A DNA stretch of 64,000 bases from Branchiostoma floridae (GCF_000003815.2 NC_049985.1:2473639-2537638); one strand, 5' to 3'. Numbered from the stretch's first letter, positions 41,401 through 46,351 are shown. Made by a program: numbers and translations. Notes: generated from the sequence alone by a model not told the origin.

Positions 41401-44136
41401 TACCTGTTACTGTGGCAACCTGTCACCTTGTCAACATGTTGCCGTGACAACCTATCATCCCCATTTCCCTCCTCTTGCTCTTCACTTGTTATGAGCTGGA
41501 AACAATGGGCACCATGGTAACCTGACACCATGGTAACATGAGTGTCATCCCTGTCACCCAGTTCTCTCTTTCTTCACAATATCTGATTAAGTAAACATTT
41601 AGTTTCTTAGTAAATAAAATTTAACTTTGACTTAAGTGCTGAAGGCTTTAGTTTAGTGTAAGGTGTAGGTTTGAATTAAATGTTTTGTCCCACTCCCAGG
41701 AACGTGGCAGCTCCGACATCCCACTGTACAACCTGAAATCTGTGGTGACGTACAAGGGGACCGACGCTTACTACAGTCAGAAATGTATATGAATGAGAAA
41801 TATATAAACCATAGAACACTTGAGCTAACTATAAACGATGAATCCACTCCCAGGTTTGTGGCAGCCCTGACATCCCGCTGTACAACCTGAAGTCGGTGGC
41901 GACCTACAAGGGGATCGACGCCAACGCGCCGCTGGTCAGGTGGTTCTGGGAGGTCATGGAAGAGTTCTCCAATCAGGAGCGCTCGCTCTTCCTCCGCTTT
42001 GTCTGGGGACGGACGCGCCTGCCCAGGACGATCGCCGACTTCAGGGGCCGAGACTTTGTGCTTCAGGTAGGAATTATGGGCTGCAAGACGCTGGTCACTT
42101 TAAATTGGGAAGTGCAGTTTTCAGATTTCGAGGTGGCCATGTTGGAAATGCAATGTTTCAAATTTTTTCTCTTGTCTTTCACCCTGGTACTGCAGCAGAA
42201 CTTGCGTTTTTTGTATCTTTTTACCGGAACTGCTGTGGTCTTTATTTTTTTGTGGCAGACAGCTTGTGATGTGAGGAAGAAGTGCCACTGGTGGATGTTT
42301 GGTTCTCCTAGCAGCTTGTTTTGGAACTGCGGGAGTGTTTTTCTCAAAATCATTCAAAGAAAGGATGGATTTTCATGACATCTTTTATGATCTTTTGTTT
42401 GCTTTTGCCCCCAGGTTCTAGATAAGTACAACCCACCTGACCACTTCCTGCCGGAGTCCTACACCTGCTTCTTCCTACTGAAGATGCCCAGATACTCCTG
42501 CAAGCCTGTGCTCAGGGAGAAACTAAAGTACGTATAACTATAACTATAACACACTTACACACACACACTTGTGCACACACACGCATACATACACATTAAC
42601 ACAAACACACACACACAGATACTCCTGCAAGCCTGTGCTCAGGGAGAAACTAAAGTACGTACAACAGACGCACGCACGGACGTGCATGTGCACGTATTCA
42701 CACAGACACACACACACACACAAACACACACACAGATACTCCTGCAAGCCTGTGCTCAGGGAGAAGCTAAAGTACGTATAACACACTTACACACGCACAC
42801 GTGTGCACACACGCACGCACGCACACACAGATACACAGATACTCCTGCAAGCCTGTGCTCAGGGAGAAACTAAAGTATGTATGCCCCCTTCTACACACAG
42901 ACATTCACACTCACACACACACACATACATACGAGGGGCGTTCAATAAGTAATGCCCCAGACCCATTTCCCATAGCAGGAGATTAATGAAACTTCGCACA
43001 GTTATTAGTCTTTCTCTTCATAGGAACCACCCAGAGTTATGCATTTCTTCCATCGTTTGATGCAGCTCTGGACACCGTTTTTATAGAAGACCCCAGGTTG
43101 GTCCTCCAACTGATGCCTCATCAATGGCAGAAGAGGGACGACCAGGTCTGGGAGCTGTTTCCACAGACTTACGGCCATGTTTAAATTCACGATACCAGCA
43201 TTTTACAAGGTCATATGATGGGGCATCATCACCATAAGTTTCTTTCATTTCATCAAAAGTCTTCTTTGGTTTGCGTCAGTTCAAATACAAAAAGCGGATC
43301 ACTGCGCGACACTCAACTGGCTCCATTTCACACCTGTTCCATTTCACACCTGACTCTGTTCAAACAACAGTACATCAGAAACCTCAGTTAGTTCAGAGCT
43401 GTTTTTTGCAACAAGTAATTCATAGAGATATAAATCATTACACATGCAAAATTTCATTAAGATCAAACAACTGGAAATGAGTCAGGGGCATAACTTATTG
43501 AACGCCCCTCGTACATACAGACATCAGACATACACGCACACACACACAGATACTCCTGCAAGTCTGTGCTCGGGGGGAAACTAAATTATGTACAACACAT
43601 GCACACAGACAGGCACACACACATGCACGCACGCACACACACACACACACACAGATACTCACAGACACACACACAGATACTGCAAGCCTGTGCTCATCGA
43701 GAAACTCAAGTACGTACAACAGACACACACACAGATACTCCTACAAGCCTGTGATCATGGAGAAACTAAAGTATGTACAACAGACATACACAAACACACA
43801 CATACGCATACTTGTCAAAAAGTTAGTCTATAGGCAATTTCCCAGTTACTGTCAATATGTTATCATATACATGTAGCAAGTCGTAGATCACCTTTAAAGT
43901 AAGCTAAAATTTGATTCCATGAATTGATTCAATAAAGATAGCTTTCCTCACAGATTGTTCTCCTTCCCTGCAGATATGCCATACACTTCTGCAAGTCCAT
44001 CGACACCGATGACTACGCTCGCATCGCTCTAACTGGGGAGACCGTCGCCGAGGAAACAAGTGAGGAGTCGGAAGACGACGATATGGACAGCATCGACTCT
44101 GATTCCGAACCTGTTGAGTCCTCTGAAGACGAATAA
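523..44136 (+). CDS. HERC2: HERC2 E3 ubiquitin-protein ligase, 3' portion (33 coding exons)
   Basis: Joined exons: 523-666, 1218-1308, 1648-1825, 1962-2215, 19724-19868, 20185-20410, 21138-21303, 21569-21809, 22305-22496, 22918-23071, 24068-24175, 24869-25008, 25557-25707, 26502-26617, 27231-27353, 28076-28216, 28944-29033, 29853-30098, 30944-31158, 31923-32100, 32684-32937, 34431-34570, 35272-35367, 35910-36160, 36879-37007, 37904-38045, 38564-38758, 39585-39719, 40559-40727, 41274-41379, 41854-42066, 42415-42527, 43974-44136. Every junction has an AG acceptor and a GT donor, except a GC donor at 30099. The total is 5405 nt: two bases completing a split codon, then 1801 codons including the stop, so the frame holds throughout. 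The product follows vertebrate HERC2 from RLD2 to the C terminus, with about 73 residues after the catalytic Cys, as in human. The family is a giant ligase acting in DNA repair, centrosome and trafficking pathways. The N-terminal RLD1, cytochrome b5-like, MIB, ZZ and DOC domains are upstream of the window. Confidence 0.96.
2216..3050. repeat. Start of the 17.5-kb intron: SINE-type sequence
   Basis: Around 2280-2450 the reverse complement reads like a tRNA-derived SINE head, with an A-box-like TGGCCTAGTGGTT and a B-box-like GAGTTTGATCCC. A second SINE-type piece lies around 2790-3000, with the short motif CCTTCCGAAAGACG shared by both. I see no coding sequence here. Confidence 0.4.
4660..4905 (-). 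promoter_or_regulatory. Receptor-upstream block, copy without an adjacent receptor
   Basis: This stretch matches the sequence immediately upstream of both receptor genes (markers TGGGTGTCCATCAT, CTCAGTCTAACA, CAAGAATTTTCT, AACTGCTTCA). The expected receptor to its left (3.05-4.6 kb) is absent and I see no receptor remnants there. It may be an old promoter or exon 1 relic. The promoter role is an inference. Confidence 0.45.
7255..7655. repeat. Minisatellite 3' of receptor copy 1 (about 6 units)
   Basis: Units of about 60-80 bp repeat with the core GGATTGGTACAACAAGCC, then CTACCTCTGCCCATTG, a reverse-complementary ATGGGCA, and an A/T-rich (AAAT)n spacer. TGCCCAT and ATGGGCA within each unit can form a small hairpin. 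Apparent reading frames across it are repeat translation. Confidence 0.85.
7896..9275 (-). CDS. Rhodopsin-class-like GPCR, copy 1 (intronless, nested in HERC2 intron)
   Basis: The gene encodes 459 residues from the Met at 9275. I chose this start because the acidic MEEE(T/S)DGPS N terminus is shared with the second copy; a Met 12 codons upstream is also open. Seven hydrophobic segments are visible. Class A landmarks include NLAVDD in TM2, a Cys at about residue 98 before TM3 with a partner Cys in loop 2 (about 171), a PLHY motif after TM3, and NPIIY at about 287-291 followed by a basic helix-8-like RLPKFRRAF. The DRY motif reads DLY (about 122-124) and TM6 lacks CWxP. The roughly 150-residue tail is rich in Pro, Thr and acidic residues. 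It is transcribed antisense to HERC2. I cannot name a ligand or subfamily. Melanocortin/EDG-like receptors share NPIIY but have the Arg, so this may be a lineage-specific orphan. Confidence 0.88.
   Translation of the reverse strand: MEEETDGPSDEDDINRVLSLGSTSRTLQVTYLIISLVLSVGCGLLLIFVVWKKGYLHKPSNYLRCNLAVDDIIFTSCLIPIRVYALLQQDVGGEHLWCKARLLVGPPCVLSMCGTFVMMAVDLYHFMCNPLHYHDKVTTKWVVAGILTVRAYSLFVGIASVAFGGKNSLTCEWEPVSSVTFTSILRSINFLVCSLATLFIAMLYCLVFKEARRQQERDENRNLLVFQTKAFKLMVTHAIVLTVSAVTVGFQVAIGRALISKEDISPSMIIAEHVSILLYLTLSSMANPIIYSFRLPKFRRAFKELCGFPTNTPLAVPPARQYQDMEMATISSPGQGTYTPASELTPAQTPVGSPMPTLKGAQVDMRLELASCTDNHGHQTASEGPFKIKVRAEVHAEPTPRSREDIMEALSEQLHLDEESSDVPTSMLDTKTDEATVGNTLDALALENPLWCQRRKSQP
9395..9625 (-). 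promoter_or_regulatory. Upstream block of receptor copy 1
   Basis: The block sits 120-350 bases upstream of the receptor start at 9275. It is conserved with 4660-4905, 11435-11665 and 15830-16050. The placement fits a promoter or 5' UTR, but I see no decisive core promoter motif. Confidence 0.45.
9728..9951 (+). mobile_element. Poly(A)-tailed retro-insertion with 12-bp target duplication
   Basis: AACTTTCTGATT occurs at 9716-9727 and again at 9952-9963. The segment between ends with AATAAA (9932-9937) and an A run. The equivalent site in unit 2 (around 17925/18440) lacks this segment, which supports an insertion. It may be a LINE 3' end or a processed transcript. Confidence 0.7.
10560..10960. 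repeat. GTACC-rich simple repeat region
   Basis: This stretch has repeated CTGTACC units and related GGTACCGGTA-like pieces. A similar composition recurs at 59810-60290. No gene is visible. Confidence 0.4.
11435..11665 (-). promoter_or_regulatory. Receptor-upstream block, second orphan copy
   Basis: This block has the same markers as the copy at 4660-4905 and occupies the equivalent position in the second duplication unit. No receptor lies to its left. Confidence 0.45.
12890..13835. repeat. Minisatellite 3' of receptor copy 2 (about 14 units)
   Basis: This is the same unit as at 7255-7655, expanded to about fourteen copies. Several units in the middle (13380-13620) are almost identical, which suggests recent expansion. 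Long open frames on the - strand reading LLYQSYN are repeat translation, not genes. Confidence 0.87.
13913..14055. repeat. Short tandem repeat of ~22 bp in receptor copy 2 3' flank
   Basis: About six units of TAGTTCTGTTCCTAAATCTT type lie just beyond the receptor stop codon. Copy 1 has about three at 7755-7830. Confidence 0.75.
14108..15715 (-). CDS. Rhodopsin-class-like GPCR, copy 2 (intronless, longer tail)
   Basis: The gene encodes 535 residues from the Met at 15715, matching copy 1. The frame stays open a further 89 codons upstream, but that stretch resembles the untranslated flank of copy 1. The transmembrane core aligns with copy 1 without large gaps: NLAVDD, DLY at 122-124, PLHYHDK and NPILY. 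The same DRY arginine and CWxP are missing, so the change predates the duplication. The cytoplasmic tail contains two tandem copies of a unit of about 60 residues (starting [10 protein letters not shown], with PTPRS and LHLDEES inside) where copy 1 has one. This accounts for most of the extra length. It is a nested antisense gene in the large HERC2 intron. Its function is unknown. Confidence 0.88.
   Translation of the reverse strand: MEEESDGPSEEDDINRVLSLGSTSQTLQVTYFIISLVLSVGFGLLLIFVVWKKRYLHKPSHYLRCNLAVDDIIFTSCLIPIRIYALLQQDVSSARLWCTARSLVGLPCLASMVGTYLMMATDLYHFVCNPLHYHDKVTTKRVVAGILTIRAYTLFFGIAFVAFDGLPKYSVSCELESVSFTDIFKAINFSVIILATLFIQVLYYLVFKEARRQQERDENHKLWVFQTKAFKLMLPHLMVWTVAAVTVGFQVAMKQALISKDHMIIANQMSTLLYLTVSSMANPILYSFRLPEFRRAFKQLCGLPTNTPPAVPARRHRDVEMPAITGPGQDAPASELTPAQTPVEILMTLPKDPPSDQAQKQTTTADMSPGLAPRTENHGHKTASGQPFKITVQAEVHAKPTPRSREVIMETLPGQLHLDEESLDVPTSVLDTETNAATGRHGHKTASGQPYKMTVLAEVHAEPTPRSSDKDIREALPEQLHLDEESSDIPTLDTDTDEATVGHTMDALALENPPGHPKIAWQEDTSQRTKRKPRI
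15830..16050 (-). promoter_or_regulatory. Upstream block of receptor copy 2
   Basis: The block lies 115-335 bases upstream of the receptor start at 15715 and matches the copy at 9395-9625. Its distal end is broken by the inserted element that begins at 16071. Confidence 0.45.
16071..17814. mobile_element. Insertion (~1.75 kb) with terminal hairpin and tRNA-like core
   Basis: The left end is a 34-nt hairpin (16071-16104; arms ATTACCTTGTCG and CGACAAGGTAAT, inner GC pairs, TTGC loop). The right end has the inverted CCCGACAAGGTA at about 17803-17814. In duplication unit 1 the sequence runs straight from GTTTTTATT into CCATTGAGGACAGG. In unit 2 the same two stretches are split at 16070 and about 17832, which shows an insertion. 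Inside are TGCATGCA (16118-16125), a pol III A-box/B-box pair followed by T12 (16755-16840), and a perfect inverted repeat of GTGTCAATAGCCTG type at 17608-17665. I see no transposase. The family is unknown to me. Confidence 0.65.
16748..16840 (+). other. tRNA-like sequence with pol III boxes and poly-T
   Basis: The A-box-like TAGCGTAGTGGA (16755-16766) and B-box GGTTCGAGTCC (16809-16819) are spaced as in tRNA genes and are followed by a T run. The T-arm does not pair properly, so this is better read as a tRNA-derived SINE head or pol III relic than as a working tRNA. Confidence 0.4.
17926..18437 (+). mobile_element. tRNA-derived SINE inserted in duplication unit 2
   Basis: The head carries TGGCGTAATCGGC (A box, 17939-17951) and GGGTTCAACTCC (B box, 17982-17993). 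The body contains GGGAAAGGCACTTTACAC, typical of metazoan tRNA SINEs, and GTTAAAGAACCCACCACA. The flanking ATTCTGAG/ATTCTGAT continues the sequence found intact in unit 1. Confidence 0.65.
19112..19345 (-). mobile_element. tRNA-derived SINE, - strand
   Basis: In reverse complement, TGGCCAAGTGGGTAGAG (A box) is followed by GAGCTTGATCCCC (B box), then a body with a GCCACTACAGCAGG-type motif. Related pieces with that motif occur around 18780-18945, 22555-22640, 26330-26440 and 26630-26790. Confidence 0.6.
19515..19650 (-). mobile_element. 3' end of a non-LTR retrotransposon (5'-truncated)
   Basis: The sequence is the reverse complement of the last part of the element at 23705-24037, sharing the GGTGCCATTAATGATGTCC and CATGCATCTCTGTC motifs and the (CTGAA)n tail. 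Confidence 0.6.
20892..21073. mobile_element. MITE with TACAGTCAA termini
   Basis: The termini TACAGTCAAGCCTGT and ACAGGTTTGACTGTA are inverted repeats, with internal repeats of GGCCACTATRGACAGG. Related CAGTCAAACCTGT sequences recur at about 37047, 45297, 45600 and 49850-50300. Confidence 0.65.
21138..29033 (+). CDS. HERC2: HERC2 inter-propeller linker exons
   Basis: Eleven exons (21138-21303 to 28944-29033) encode roughly residues 346-887 of the fragment. The first part (21138-22496) includes a Ser/Glu/Pro-rich, low-complexity, probably disordered stretch (about 21590-21800) between conserved helical pieces ([21 protein letters not shown]-like; [12 protein letters not shown]-like). The stretch 24068-25008 encodes the strongly conserved [13 protein letters not shown] and [16 protein letters not shown] motifs known from the same place in vertebrate HERC2. 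Later exons carry the conserved [25 protein letters not shown] and [12 protein letters not shown] motifs. I know of no enzymatic role for this part. It may be a scaffold between the propellers. Confidence 0.93.
21962..22167. mobile_element. Fold-back MITE
   Basis: The left arm AGTTCACCTTTATTCGCAGG is the near reverse complement of the right arm ending GCTAATAAAGGTGAACT; the arms extend to about 40 bp. A diverged partial relative lies at 20440-20790. Confidence 0.7.
23705..24037 (+). mobile_element. 3' end of a non-LTR retrotransposon
   Basis: The + strand carries the broken C-terminal end of a reverse-transcriptase ORF. Translated fragments include [29 protein letters not shown], and [10 protein letters not shown] just before a stop. 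It finishes in a (CTGAA)n tail. Stop codons interrupt it, so it is dead. Confidence 0.6.
24536..24746. mobile_element. MITE with TACTGTAATTC termini
   Basis: TACTGTAATTC at the left and GAATTACAGTA at the right are inverted repeats. A diverged relative occupies 32455-32640 (shared GATAACAAATAATTC and AAAGTTTGGTA). Confidence 0.6.
29354..29704. mobile_element. hAT-type MITE
   Basis: The termini CAGGGCTCGAAAT and ATTTCGAGCCCCG are of hAT type. The interior has inverted GGTGCA-rich arms. A short GCTGG on both sides may be the remains of the target duplication. Confidence 0.65.
29853..36160 (+). CDS. HERC2: HERC2 RLD3 propeller exons
   Basis: Seven exons (29853-30098, 30944-31158, 31923-32100, 32684-32937, 34431-34570, 35272-35367, 35910-36160) encode the third RCC1-like propeller. 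Visible blade motifs include [66 protein letters not shown] and [12 protein letters not shown]. The intron after 30098 has a GC donor (AAG|GCAAGA). The donor after 36160 is weak (CTG|GTTTGA), though the frame and homology support it. Several of these exons have tandem partial copies beside them, annotated separately. Confidence 0.94.
30500..30943 (+). repeat. Echo array at acceptor of HERC2 exon 30944-31158
   Basis: About 175-bp units made of intron plus the first ~85 bases of the exon repeat before the true exon. Acceptors sit at 30590/30591 and 30769/30770, ahead of the real 30943/30944. The first copy reads in frame through [20 protein letters not shown], then reaches a stop without a donor. 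The exon-like parts differ by scattered substitutions. Confidence 0.85.
32101..32400 (+). repeat. Echo array at donor of HERC2 exon 31923-32100
   Basis: Two further copies of the exon end (TGGGCCATG..GATGAAACC..AAACTGGTAAG) lie at about 32218-32277 and 32323-32385. Each keeps the GTAAG donor. Confidence 0.85.
32938..33295 (+). repeat. Echo array at donor of HERC2 exon 32684-32937
   Basis: Two further copies of the last ~85 exon bases (GGTCAAGGCGTGGTCAAGG to ACACATGGTAAG) lie at about 33007-33095 and 33207-33290, each with an intact donor. They are open in the exon frame. Confidence 0.87.
33553..33710 (-). mobile_element. Penelope/hammerhead-like repeat fragment
   Basis: In reverse complement it contains CTGAAGA, a 6-bp stem GGTGAC/GTCACC, then GAAAC. 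These are the order and spacing of a minimal hammerhead core, as described for Penelope-like retroelements. The expected GUH cleavage triplet reads GTG, so self-cleavage is unlikely. An opposite-strand copy lies at 34276-34411 on the far side of the gap. Confidence 0.45.
34176..34275. other. Assembly gap (100 N)
   Basis: Exactly 100 Ns, the usual placeholder for a gap of unknown size. It lies between two facing copies of the same repeat. Confidence 0.99.
34276..34411 (+). mobile_element. Inverted copy of the hammerhead-like repeat after the gap
   Basis: The sequence is nearly the reverse complement of 33555-33704, with CTGAAGAAGG, CACCGAAACGTCGGTG and AAAGAGTCTCTTTATTCA. The two copies face each other across the displaced exon copy and the N gap. 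Confidence 0.6.
35610..35909 (+). repeat. Echo copies at acceptor of HERC2 exon 35910-36160
   Basis: Exon-start-like sequence (GGGGAAAAGATCAACATG and a CTCTGCCCACAGCC piece followed by GCCTGGTCCACCTCCAA) occurs at about 35757-35820. A shorter trace lies at 35617-35660, and each is followed by a repeated CCCATGTYGCCRGTGT intron piece. Confidence 0.75.
36879..44136 (+). CDS. HERC2: HERC2 C-terminal exons with complete HECT domain
   Basis: The first two exons (36879-37007, 37904-38045) lead into the domain, and the HECT exons run 38564-38758, 39585-39719, 40559-40727, 41274-41379, 41854-42066, 42415-42527 and 43974-44136. Recognisable HECT signatures are [20 protein letters not shown] (N-lobe), [31 protein letters not shown] and [16 protein letters not shown]. 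The last contains the catalytic cysteine that forms the ubiquitin thioester (codon 42466-42468). The protein ends in a Ser/Asp/Glu-rich acidic tail and TAA at 44134. All key residues are present, so the ligase should be active. The split codon at 42527/43974 (AA+A) restores the Lys-Tyr of the [11 protein letters not shown] motif. Confidence 0.95.
37020..37450 (+). repeat. Echo copies at donor of HERC2 exon 36879-37007
   Basis: ACCAGTCATAGACCTCAACA at 37261 and GACCGGTCATAGAGCTGAAC at 37409, each followed by AGATACA/GGATACA and GTGGGT, repeat the exon end and donor. Confidence 0.75.
38759..39245 (+). repeat. Nine-donor echo array at HERC2 exon 38564-38758
   Basis: The exon end (ACGCACATGAACATGTTCAG, then GTTCCTAGGTAAG) recurs about eight more times after the true donor, at roughly 38829, 38885, 38945, 39015, 39058, 39100, 39145 and 39228. 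Nearly all keep AG|GTAAG. Confidence 0.85.
39840..39962 (+). mobile_element. tRNA-derived SINE 3' part with (GATA)n tail
   Basis: GGTTCAAATCC resembles a B box and is followed by a short body and AAAGATAGATAGATAGATAG. The tail and the GTTTTRACCAGTAC motif recur at 53030-53090. Confidence 0.5.
40150..40558 (+). repeat. Five-acceptor echo array at HERC2 exon 40559-40727
   Basis: Four copies of the exon start (GGCTGATGTAYATCCGAGAC, then AAGGACAGCGAGGCGTTTGA) precede the true exon. They begin near 40153, 40252, 40360 and 40452 and most have a pyrimidine tract and AG. Their phase equals that of the true exon. Reading on from any of them meets a stop before a usable donor. Confidence 0.87.
41380..41530 (+). 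repeat. Echo copy at donor of HERC2 exon 41274-41379
   Basis: CTCTTGCTCTTCACTTG, ATGAGCTGGAAACAATGG at 41470-41508 repeats the exon end. GGTAACCTG-type short repeats surround it. Confidence 0.75.
41697..41800 (+). repeat. Echo copy of HERC2 exon 41854-42066 start
   Basis: An acceptor (CCACTCCCAG) precedes about 70 bases that read [18 protein letters not shown] in the right phase, then a stop. Most differences from the true exon are synonymous third-position changes. Confidence 0.8.
42528..43780 (+). repeat. Seven-donor echo array at HERC2 exon 42415-42527, within (AC)n
   Basis: After the true exon end, six more copies of GATACTCCTGCAAGCCTGTG...AAACTAAAGTAYGTA start near 42618, 42735, 42838, 43549, 43676 and 43734, separated by (AC)n. 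A mariner-type element splits the array. Confidence 0.87.
42932..43511 (-). mobile_element. Internally deleted mariner-type transposon
   Basis: The termini CGAGGGGCGTTCAATAAGT and ACTTATTGAACGCCCCTCG are inverted repeats flanked by TA on both sides. The - strand encodes remains of a mariner transposase: a helix-turn-helix end ([20 protein letters not shown]) joined directly to the C-terminal [16 protein letters not shown] region. The catalytic centre is deleted, so it cannot move on its own. Confidence 0.85.
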
Positions 44137-45240
44137 GCCTCCTCCCTGCACCCTCATTTGTGTAGTGGTACCACCCAGATGTCTGTCAGTTCAGTCTGGT
44201 ATAGGCTCATCCATTTTGCTAATAGGGGAGTTTAAAGCAGTATACTCCTCTGAAGACACACAAGTCTGGAATTTCCAGACAACCCCCCATCTGTGCATTG
44301 GTATCACCCAGACATTTGTCAATGCATTTCTGTAATGTGTATAGGACTCATCCATTTAATGAATATAGGGGAATTCAAAGCATTTGACTCCTCTGAAGAC
44401 ACACAAGTCTGAAGTTTTTTCAGAGCATCCCCATCTGTGTAGTGGTATCACCCAGACATGTGGGAGTACATTTCTGTATAGGATTCTTCCATTTCATTCA
44501 TAGGGGAGAAAATGCCAGTAGTACATACTAGTCTAAGTCTTCTCAGAAATTAGTTTAAGAGAAAGCAATGCTGTATCTTGTACATTGAAAATCTTTTTTT
44601 CGTTTATGAGCTAATAAGTAAGGTGATGCTTATATGTGGGATTGTGTATAGAATTAGGAGAAATCATGAGAAAAAGAATTCCAACCTTCTTTACTTAATC
44701 CTGTGGCTGTTAAGTTATAGCTTTTTTTTACTGCAGTTCAGAAAGCCGGAAACAATACCAGTATTTTGTGCAGAGTGGTGCAGTATGAAATGTTGCATGA
44801 TGGTCTACAAAATGTCTGAAAAGTGGACTCCTTTTTTCATATTGAAATTATTAATAGTAGAGATTGGGCAAAGAAGATCTAGGTGGAAAAAAAATTAAAA
44901 AATATTGTCAGATTTATGAAGAAGTGAAAACAAAGAGATATTAAAAGTTAAAGCATTAAGTATATAGTAAGAAAAGAGGACCGGACAGTGAAAAGAATTC
45001 TGTATGATATAAAAGAATATAAGTTGCAACAAATGGCAATACTTTGACTAGAATGCAGTTATGTATAGATGAACTGCGGGGTTGCGATATGGTGAATCGT
45101 AAGGCAAGGGGATATGACCACAATGATACGTGATACAGAATACAAATGTATGTTCCCTGCCCATTCTTGGTTTGTCACCAGTGGAAGATGGTGTGCATCG
45201 TGTTAACATCATTAAAGAACAGACAAACTAGACTGGGATC
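44137..45240 (+). other. HERC2 3' UTR region with echoed stop-codon segment
   Basis: Three units of about 130-165 bp follow from the last codons (TCCTCTGAAGACGAATAAG). The second and third begin CTCCTCTGAAGACACACAAG at about 44247 and 44389. From about 44570 to 45240 the sequence resembles the 3' flank of the zinc-finger gene at 47.4 kb (compare 49060-49790). ATTAAA at 45211 is a possible poly(A) signal, also present in the related flank at 49757. Confidence 0.55.
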
Positions 45241-45620
45241 TGTTTGATTTCTTGTGAGTCAGTTACCACAGCCGCAAAGTGAAATATATTATCTGTATAC
45301 AGTCCAACCTGTACTACCTGAACACCTATAGGTATACATAAAGGTGCACTCTCACTGCACTTGCATCACTGCAGGGTTTGAATGATACTCAACGAATTTC
45401 AGAGATAAAGAACAAATCTTATAATTTTGTGTATTTTGTCGTCTTCTAAGTCATACTTTTACGTATTACGTAATGCCTAAATTAAAAGAATCAGAGAAAA
45501 TAACAAAACAGTGACGCAGTGAACGAGCCCCACACTGACGCAAGCTTGACACAAGTGCGGTGAGAGCGCACCTTAAGGATCACCTGACCATTGGTATACA
45601 GTCAAACCTGTACTAGTAAC

Positions 45621-45781
45621 CTACTCTCCAAGCAGAGGTTAGGCTCCGGCTGTTTTTTTAACGTTTTTTTTTAGTCATTTTCATGGGGCTTTCTATTTTG
45701 CATTGTATCTTGTATTTCAAGAAAAATGACAGAAAGCCCGATGAAAATACAGCCGGAGCCTAGCCTCTGCTTGGAGAGTAG
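45621..45781. mobile_element. Fold-back MITE, CTCTCCAAGCAGA family
   Basis: The arms CTACTCTCCAAGCAGAGG and CCTCTGCTTGGAGAGTAG extend inward to about 32 bp (GGCTCCGGCTG). They share termini with the elements at 51006 and 60719. Confidence 0.75.
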
Positions 45782-45841
45782 ATGCGACCTAAAACGTTTC
45801 CAATGTAGCTAAAAACCTAAACTCCATTGTTATGAAATGCT

Positions 45842-46190
45842 ATACAACATATCTTGAGGGGGGAACGTATTTATTCAAAACGTATCTTACACGTTGATAG
45901 ACTTGCTTCTCAGAGTCACGGCGACAAGATATAAACCTGACATGACTGAACTGGCCTGACGAACATACGTTTTCTTTAGTGGGTAATCAGGCACAATGTG
46001 TGACCCCTGTTGACCCCTATTGACCTCCACACGGGTCACAACACTGATTTGATTTGTCTGGCGTCTGTGACAAAATCACGCTACGTGTTGCCACGTCCTT
46101 CCTGTGATTTGATTTGCTCGTCGTGTTTTGGTCGATGTTTAAGGCTATGAGAAATAAGGTAGGGAATGTTTCTTTACTTTGACTTGATCT
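45842..46190 (+). promoter_or_regulatory. Zinc-finger gene promoter-like block P1 with DR4-DR4 half-sites
   Basis: TGACC half-sites begin at 46001, 46011 and 46021 (TGACCC, TGACCC, TGACCT), which is two overlapping direct repeats with 4-bp spacers. GACGAACATACGTTTT and GGGTAATCAGG precede them. The splice donor used in the other copies has changed (GAAATAAGG), but AAG|GTAGGG remains a few bases on. It lies upstream of the first finger gene. The promoter role is inferred from position and conservation. Confidence 0.55.
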
Positions 46191-46201
46191 TCTGGCCTCA
46201 C

Positions 46202-46351
46202 TGCATGCTGTTGCTGGGGCAACGATCGCTTGGAAAAACGTAAATTTACATTATGTCCAAGGAGGCTTTTTTCACCTTGTTATGTCTAAGTCTTCGACGT
46301 AAATTACATTTACGTTTTTCCTTGCGATCGTTGCCTCAGCTATGCATGCTG
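46202..46351. mobile_element. Fold-back MITE
   Basis: The arms TGCATGCTGTTGC...GGCAACGATCGCTTGG and CCTTGCGATCGTTGCC...TATGCATGC are inverted, followed inward by AAAAACGTAAAT/ATTTACGTTTTT. Confidence 0.7.

Noticed and set aside
42571-42873. His/Thr-rich frames
   Set aside because: They are translated (AC)n microsatellite plus exon echoes.
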